DNA of 64,000 bases from Galerina marginata (lineage: Eukaryota; Basidiomycota; Agaricomycetes; Agaricales; Galerinaceae), in contig JAECYW010000004.1 in the NCBI GenBank assembly GCA_023014335.1, positions 434,001-498,000 on the forward strand. Reading direction: 5' to 3'. Positions 57,401-64,000 of this stretch are shown one piece after another. The notes under the pieces were generated by a model. It saw only the letters and a program-made list of their open reading frames with translations. It ran no database searches and was not told the DNA's origin. Positions within the stretch are counted from its first letter, which is position 1. The number at the start of each line of letters is the position of its first letter. The position numbers and the translations under genes are program-made.

Positions 57401-57901
57401 ACGAGCGTCGGTGGTATCAACGTTTGGCCGTGCAAATCCCCTGGCCAGGGTGTGAAACTGACACCACTGCGAAGGCAAAAAGAAAATACCAGCTCTATAC
57501 CCTGCCTGGTCTAGCTTCGTTCGAGGGCCTTTCGTGCCTTAATTCAGTTTACCCGACATGCATCTCTTTATGGCGCTCATGATTTAGACTGTCGATAAGT
57601 AATTTGCCGGGCACTGGCATGGATGACCACCAACAACCAGAGAAAAATACGCAGATGCGTTAGGTCCGGACGCTCTTTCTCAGGCTGAGCAATCGAATAA
57701 GACAAACGTTTGTTCAACGGAAGCAAATCAACAGCTCGGATCTCTCATTATCCGTAACTTTTCTATTACGAGTATGGTATTAACAAACTAAGTGAGAGAT
57801 TCAGAGAGACTGGACGAAGCTTCAAGTGGGATGTGATGTGATGTGATATTGGAAGTCGCGATCAAAAGGAATGGAATAACCGATTCATACACTTGTCATT
57901 A

Positions 57902-58012
57902 ATCATTGGTGAGATCAGAACATTTGATATGTTTTGTCGTTCTAAGCGGGACTTCTATCTTGCTCAGCCTCAGCCTCAGAGAGTCCGAAGCTAACTAAAT
58001 TTTGGGATTTGT
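57902..58012 (+). repeat. Diverged dispersed repeat, copy A
   Basis: It shares GAGATCAGAACATTTGAT, a CCTCAGCCTCAG block, GAGTCCGA and GCTAACTA with copy B at 58192-58313, in the same order and orientation. Intervening bases and spacing differ, so this is an old duplication or two insertions of a worn element. Confidence 0.65.
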
Positions 58013-58191
58013 TACAATGATGAACTGACCTTCTTAGACGACGCACAAAAGATCCCTGCAATACTGACGTAGGATAATCTAATAAAGCGAGGCTACGCGT
58101 GCCGACGCGAGGCGGGGTATAGAGTGGAAGATCGGGACGGAAAAGTTAATTAAATACCAATAATTGCTCAATTTACGGCTGGTGATCATGA

Positions 58192-58313
58192 GAGATCAGA
58201 ACATTTGATGAGATATGTTTTCCTCGTTTGAAGTCCAACATAATTCCGTCTTCTTTCTTGCTTAGCCTCAGCCTCAGTGAGTCCGAGGCTAACTAGTTTT
58301 AGGCGTTTTGTCC
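58192..58313 (+). repeat. Diverged dispersed repeat, copy B
   Basis: The counterpart of 57902-58012, with AGATCAGAACATTTGATG at the left and CCTCAGCCTCAGTGAGTCCG followed by GGCTAACTAG at the right. No coding capacity is visible. Confidence 0.65.
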
Positions 58314-59472
58314 CGGCTCTGAGTGATCGACTCACGCTCCGGCACTGGTTTGCGCAAATCCCAAAATGCTATGTTACGCAAATGTCATGTGCGATGAGCG
58401 ATAACGGGTTTCGGTATCTCATGTCATTGTCAAGCCAGGCTCGAGTCGTCATCGCGTCATCGAGTTGGACGTCGGTTACTTAGTTAGTCTGGGAGCGGAG
58501 CAGCGTCAGTATGTTATCGTTACCGCATACAATTTACAGACGCAAGGGTCGGGAGAAGAGGCGGTGGTTTTGATATGTTTTTTTATCATTCACAACATAT
58601 CGTGGGGAATCGAAGGAATGAACTGCCAGATGCGGGCTTCTAGCTTCTGGGCTTCCCAGCATACCGACATTGATGCTTGGACATTTATGTTATTTCTTCC
58701 TTTTTTGGCCGATGTAGGATGCCCAGGGCCGACGTGCCCCCAATCACCAAGCAAGCGTCGTCCCGTTGATGATAACGAAATTCGAAATTCGGTTGGAGGT
58801 GATCGCGGGACATCTAAGCATGAGATCACCGGGTGACCTAAACTTTGAAGCGGTTTGAGCAAAAGTTGTGGTCATACCTCGCCGACAGAGCTTATAGCGA
58901 TCCGGCTACGGGCACGGTCATAGAGGAAGATCACCTCCGCCGGCGTCGACGGATCCGGAGGATGGAGATAATAGGCACCCTTGAACGTTTTTGCGCTTGA
59001 CCCCGTTTTTTAATTGCGGATGAGCGCCCATGTGGGTGACGTCACGATCCGATCTTATTCGGGTCAATTGATTTGATCTCCGCCATTCGTCTACAAACAG
59101 GGTGCGTCATTTCTTAGGTGTATTTGTGTTTGGCCGATGCCGTTTGATGGAATGAATGATTGCGACTTCGAGGATAGGGCAAGGAAAGTGAAGGGAGGAG
59201 GGTGGTTTTGAAAATCGGAAGGAGAGGAGTTGAAAGTGGAGGATTGAACCGATTATGAGTTCTTTTTTGATGGGGAAAGCGATTTCGGGAGTTGTCAAAC
59301 GGCCAAGCGAGCAAAAAAGGCGTTGTCATGGGCCGTGAGAATTATGACGTCGTTGTTTTCCGGAGGGGTGTGGTGATGATTCGAGCAAAGAGGGCGTGGT
59401 TGGGATTAAATAACTACAAACCGTCTTCCACCTGCTCTCTTTCCTACCCAACCCCATTGCCGTGTAATAATA

Positions 59473-62400
59473 ATGGGCGGAGACCACAAATGCCCCGTTT
59501 GCCAGGCCACATTCACCCGCCCACAGCATGTAGCCCGCCATATGCGATCGCGTAAGTCCCCTTACATATTGCTCGTGGATTTGCGTTGGAGCGAAACCAC
59601 GACTCCACCTTTTTCGATCCGTCTCCCAATCCGCTCCGCCGCTAACAATCCGTCTTTCTTTTCTCCCTTTCTTTTTCTCCAGACACGGGCGATAGACCAT
59701 ACAAATGCCAGTACTGTGGAGATCAGTTTGCTAGAAGGTGCGTGGGCATCTCCGTGGGGCTGCTGTGGGGTCTCAGACCGCACCGTGGGCTCCCCCGTTG
59801 GTCGTAGTTTTATTGATTAATTATTGGACCTGCAGCGATCTCCTTTCGAGGCATGTTAACAAGTGCCACGCCAACGAAAAGCCCCTGCCCTCCACCGGGA
59901 CCAGGCGCAAGGGCTCCGCGTCGGCATCGCGGGCGACGACGTCCAAGCAAGCCTGCGATCAGTGCGTCCAATCTAGTCTTCCATGCGATGGCTGCAACCC
60001 CTGCTGTGAGTTTCTCTGGCGCATGCACGACCCTGGACCATCAGCATCCATGCGTCGGTATTTTCTCCCCATTTTCCTTACTAATTCCTTTGTCTTCCTC
60101 CCCAACCAGCAAAATGCATCCAACGCAAATGCCGCTGCACCTACGTCAAGTTCCACCGACAAACAGCACCCGCTGGCCCAGGGCACAACCCCCGCCCATC
60201 AAACCCCACCGCCCCAGGCAGCCTGCTGCCCCCAGGCCCGTCCTCCTCGCGCATACCCATGTTCCCACACGCATCCGAGGACAACTTCCTCCTCGGGCCC
60301 CCACCGCCGTCTTCCTCCTCTGGCGTGCCCACAATGGCGGAGACGCTCTACAACTCCAACTCGTTCGCCTTCCCGGCTCTTTACCCCTCCGAAGGCATGG
60401 GCCCCAGCACCGGCCCCCCAGCCGACCCAGCTGACTACGCACACAAGTACCGCGCAGAGGCGCAGGCTGAGCTCTTTGGGCCTGGGCGGTCGGGCTTGAG
60501 CACGGGGCTGACGCCGTTATACGACCCGCGGACGGCGCCTTCGTCAGCCGCTTCGACGGCGTCTGGCTCTGCGTCCGGTGGGTGGATGGGCTGGGACCAG
60601 CAGCAGCAGCAGGCAGAGGGAGCTGGCGATGGCTACCACCACCCCCGCGCGCCGCACGGACGGCACCCACATCCAGATACCAATGCGCCCTCGGGCTCGT
60701 CGATGCACGGTAATCACGTTTATCATTCTAGTTTTAGGTATACGTAGCGCTAAAACGCCCTCTTTTTTTTTTTCCTTTTCTTTTCGCTGTCGCCGCTGCT
60801 TTTGTACATGCACATCTGGTCTGGTCTGCTCTCGCCTGTGCCTACCACGCCCCCCGCAATATTATCTCATTCTTCAAACCCCCATCGTCCGTCAATGCCT
60901 GAAAATGCAATGCAATGCCTCCTGCCTGCTCACACCGTCTCTTCTCTCTTCCTGGGAATTTTTTTCCATGCGCAAGATAAACTCCTCGGACACCATCTCC
61001 AGCACCAAGGCCAGCCCCAGCACCCTCACCAACAACAACAGCACTACATGGGACACTCCATGCCCTATCCGCTCGCTGGCTCGTACGCCCCCGCCTCTGC
61101 CTCCGCCTCGGGCAGCGAGCGCGGCGGCGACGCCATTGGCCGACGGGGATCTATCGACATCGACCTCCTGCACAGCGACTACGACTATACCGGCGCTGGC
61201 GGCGGCGGCGGGCACGACTACGACTATAGTGGCAGCGACGGGGACGGCTCGCATTCTGTGCCGTCGAGCGCGGCGTCTTCGAGTGTGCATCTCCCGTTGG
61301 GGATGTATCAGCAGCAGCCGCAGCAACATTTACATGCTCAACAGCAACAGCAAGGACAGCACCAGCAGCCCCAGGGGATGTACGGCGCTAGCGTGAGTCG
61401 TCGTTTCGGTTAATCATCTCTTGTCGACTTCGACTGCGACTTTCGCACTTCACTTTTTTTTTCATTCTACTTCGATCTTCATTTTTCTCCTTTTCACAAT
61501 TTTTCTTATACCTATTCACTTTACCGCTCGACGCGAGTCTCAAAAATTTGCCAAACCCTGGCCTTTTCATTTTTTATACCCTCTTATTCTTATTTCTGGT
61601 GTTGGTGTTTCGGGGCAGCATACACGGAGCCAGTAATGGAATGGAATTCGAATGGCACAGAACGGAAGGAGCACCGCTCTCCGATCCCAATCTCTCGCGC
61701 ACCCTGTTTGATTCGACTGCGCAGAGACGCATATAGTCACCCTTGGATCCTTCTTTTTTTTTTCTGTCTGGTCTACCGGATCCTAGTCCATATTTCCGGT
61801 TCTTCCGGAACCGGGGAATTGGGCTGGAAATGGAAGTAGATTGGACACCGTCACCGCCGAGAAGGAGGATGCAGAAGTGGCCAGGCTGTCCTGGTTGTTT
61901 TCGCTCCTATTTCCGGCCGCTGAAGCTGGATATATGCGCGATTGGCATTGGCATATTAGATGGATATACGAAGATGGTCAAATAGACCTTGGATGGATTG
62001 GATGGACTGATGATTTGACGGAAGGCTTGATGAATGAAAGATAGATGGATGGATGGATGGATGCGAAACGCGAAGGGAAGCTGGATACAGAAGGAGGACG
62101 CCGTTCGTTCGTACCATGCCATATTTGGAGATGTTATGGCATCAGTTTCGTTTTTGATCGCTTTCAGTTTTTGGGTTTTCTTTCTTTCGTTCCTCCGTTG
62201 TTTTCTTCATTTTCTTTTTAATTTTCGGCTATTCTTGGCTTATGGTTCCGAGCACCAGCTCCATGGAGCGGTGGGTGCCGCGGCAAAGAACGCGGGCACG
62301 GGCTCGCATGAATAGATCTGCCAGTGGTGTCAACGTTGGGGTACATGTCGCGCGCCTTTCATGTGACTATATGCGCCCATCTCTTCTCTATTTTGGGATC

Positions 62401-64000
62401 TTCGACGGCTCAGTCCGAGCATCGTCGATGATTTTCTACGACCCCGTCGCATTCGGGCCATCCTGGAGGCTGGGGGTCAACTGGCTTCCATTCTCTATTT
62501 AGGCAGCCAGGGGTGCGGGGATTGCGGTGTGACATGTACTTGCTTGGATTGAATGAATCTGCCTTGGCTCAAGATTTCCCCTGGTGTCTTCTGTTCTATA
62601 TTTTCGCCAGATCCAGGCGCATATATCTGGGCTCTGGCCTTTGGTTTGACCCTGGAGGGTAGATGATCCGGTTGATGATTTTTATCTGACGTTTTGGAGT
62701 TGTTTTTGGAGTGGGAAGGAAGGGAAATTGGCGATGCGCTTCTTTCCGTTTTCTTCATCTTGTTTCTATGTTTCTTAACTTATTCTTTGCTGGTGACGGC
62801 GGAGAGCTTGTGATTTTATGGTTGACACTGCTTAGTTTGATTTCGTTCGTGTTTCATCGAAGCCTTACTTTTTCTTTCTTTTCCACTTTTTATTATTTGC
62901 GAAGGCAGGAAAACTTGGCAGGAGCGTGGAAGACCTTTGCACCAACCCTGAGCCAACCCTTTCGACTCTGGTTGTCTTTCTTACTCTTTCCTGCCCCACC
63001 CACTTTCATGAAAACATCCTATCGAACTTGCCTGACGAATTTTCTAACAGACTGGATATGGAATCGGTTTGAACCTCCCTGATCGAGCAGCCAATGCATC
63101 TTCATCGACAACATCGTCTTCGTCCTCCCACCAGCATTCTCGCGCTGGCAGCTACGGGGGAAGCGGGGTCCCAGTAGGAGGATACGTACCACAGGCACAG
63201 GACGAAAGACAAGGTACTGTCGCATATTATCACTATGGGGCCCCTTTCGCATCCGACTAAACCCGGGGATACTTAGAGTTTTCCTCTGCGTTTGGGCTGA
63301 TGTCGCTCGATGACCCGAACGTGATGGCAGGCATCGCGGCAGATGGCCAGCCATTCTTCTCAGATCCAGCCCACGCGCATAACCAAGGTCAAAGCCAACC
63401 GCCACCTGGCCAGGAGGGCAGTGTGAGTTCGCTGATTGGTGGCGATATGGACACGCCCATGCCTATGAAACGCTCGTCTGGGCTGCTGCAGATGCCGTCT
63501 CTCGGTCTGGAAGGCACTTCCGCGTCGAGAACCCCAGGCGCACTGCCACTGGCTACTCCAGCCAGGGAAGCAGATGCGCGGGAGATGCGTGAGTTTTGGA
63601 AGCAGTATATGCGCACGCCTCTCAGCGGGCCTACGCCGGCGGCTGGGCTGGGTGACGCGCAGGCATCAAACGCGTCATCTTTGACAAAGGTGGGGACGCC
63701 ATACAGAAGACCGAGGGTGGCGTCATTGCCCAGTGCTAAAACGCCCATAGTGGAGCTCGGACAGATGTACGGGGCTCCAAGCCGTGTCAACAACCTTCAA
63801 ACGAAACACCGGGCTGGTGATGACGAAGCGGCTGGAACGCTTGGCCCGATGTCGTCGATGCGCACGACGTTGCATGGGAATCAGGAGGATTTACGTTCGT
63901 ATGAGGCTGCGGTTATGGCCAGGAGACCACCGACGGCGTTGAATTTGCAGCCCAAGAAACTGGGTAAGGCAAAGGGTCCACACAGCGTATGTCTTTTTTA
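59473..64000 (+). CDS. Transcription factor with two C2H2 fingers plus a Zn2Cys6-like cluster (partial at right edge)
   Basis: Exons: 59473-59551, 59683-59737, 59836-60005, 60110-60709, 60977-61392, 63051-63213 and 63277-63986, where a GTATGT donor ends the window. All join in phase with no frame break. Finger 1 is CPVCQATFTRPQHVARHMRS, linked by HTGDRPYK to finger 2, CQYCGDQFARSDLLSRH, a canonical pair. A basic linker is followed by CDQC, CDGC and KCIQRKCRC, a Zn2Cys6-type cluster; the combination resembles yeast Klf1-like regulators. The rest is low complexity: Ser/Pro-rich, poly-Gln/His (60990-61080 and 61300-61380), Gly/Asp-Tyr repeats. A KRSSGLLQMPSLGLEG and EFWKQYMRTPLSGPTP block lies late in the gene. 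This is a nuclear DNA-binding protein; targets are unknown. Coding bases are GC-richer than elsewhere in the window. The intron between the fifth and sixth exons is 1,658 nt. Confidence 0.85.
61393..63050 (+). other. Unusually long 1,658-nt intron of the transcription-factor gene
   Basis: The donor GCTAGC|GTGAGT and acceptor TTCTAACAG|ACTGG join the exons in phase (Ser-Thr). All other introns seen in the window are about 45-270 nt. The intron is pyrimidine- and T-rich, holds a GATGG tandem repeat at about 62041-62063, and has no convincing exon. If it is retained, translation stops soon after the donor, giving a truncated protein ending VSRRFG. Confidence 0.65.
62041..62063. repeat. Tetranucleotide tandem repeat (ATGG)n
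   Basis: About five GATG/ATGG units run together inside the long intron of the transcription-factor gene. This is a simple microsatellite. Confidence 0.8.

Larger units (their letters stand above)
54410..59472. other. Gene-poor 5 kb with worn repeat families
   Basis: No gene is supported; open frames reach about 120 codons without motifs. A diverged duplication pairs about 55295-55380 with 55589-55670 (shared CCGCTCCAC...CATTACCGG and GGAGCCGAA). Another family with CCTCAGCCTCAG, GTCCGA and GGCTAACTA-like words occurs at about 57902-58012 and 58192-58313, with further traces near 56250-56320 and, inverted, near 56510-56540. A short GATGT tandem repeat lies near 57829-57845. The right end should hold the promoter of the transcription-factor gene. 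Confidence 0.5.

Overview
The window reads as nuclear DNA of a basidiomycete, most likely a mushroom-forming Agaricomycete. Genes are moderately dense on both strands and cut by many 45-65 nt introns with GT(A/G)-AG borders. The gene families fit: three DUF6534-type seven-helix membrane proteins, leucine-rich-tail F-box proteins, an AA9 lytic polysaccharide monooxygenase, a berberine-bridge-like FAD oxidase, a siderophore-type MFS transporter and a C2H2 plus Zn2Cys6 regulator. I see no prokaryotic, viral, rRNA or convincing tRNA sequence and no CRISPR array.

Layout. 0-6.2 kb: unassigned DNA, an intact DUF6534 gene (+), and a low-complexity protein with a duplicated Gly/Phe motif (-). 8.6-15.5 kb (-): MCT-like MFS transporter, acyl-CoA oxidase, DUF829/TMEM53 hydrolase. 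16.6-21.5 kb (-): a second type of DUF6534 protein and an AYR1-like short-chain dehydrogenase. 22.5-28.4 kb: FAD-linked oxidase (+), F-box protein (+), GFA-fold zinc protein (-). 29.3-32 kb: siderophore-type transporter (+) behind a tight cluster of ATCWGATAA sites. 32.4-41.7 kb: F-box (-), DUF6534 (+), Mup1-like amino-acid permease (-), F-box (-). 42.3-49.2 kb (-): secreted phytase-like esterase, kinase-like protein, secreted AA9 LPMO. 49.2-59.4 kb: gene-poor DNA holding two inverted copies of a roughly 610 bp TA-flanked element and several worn repeats. 59.5-64 kb: a GC-richer transcription-factor gene (+) that runs off the right edge and has a 1.66 kb intron.

How the genes relate. Most look like independent single genes. 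Two themes recur: uptake and secretion (three MFS/APC transporters, a secreted LPMO, a secreted phytase-like esterase, a secretory-type FAD oxidase) and lipid or redox metabolism (acyl-CoA oxidase, SDR). I do not see a convincing biosynthetic cluster. The clearest regulatory inference is iron control of the siderophore transporter through GATA-factor sites.

A window-wide oddity is that about a dozen otherwise well-formed genes between 8.5 and 47 kb are interrupted by single-base frame breaks. By hand I count roughly 29 that need one base removed and about 5 that need one base added. Splice sites and family motifs continue on both sides. This looks more like residual insertion errors in a long-read assembly than ordinary decay, but it is unproven. 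Exon borders were assigned by eye from splice signals and family resemblance, without any alignment or search.
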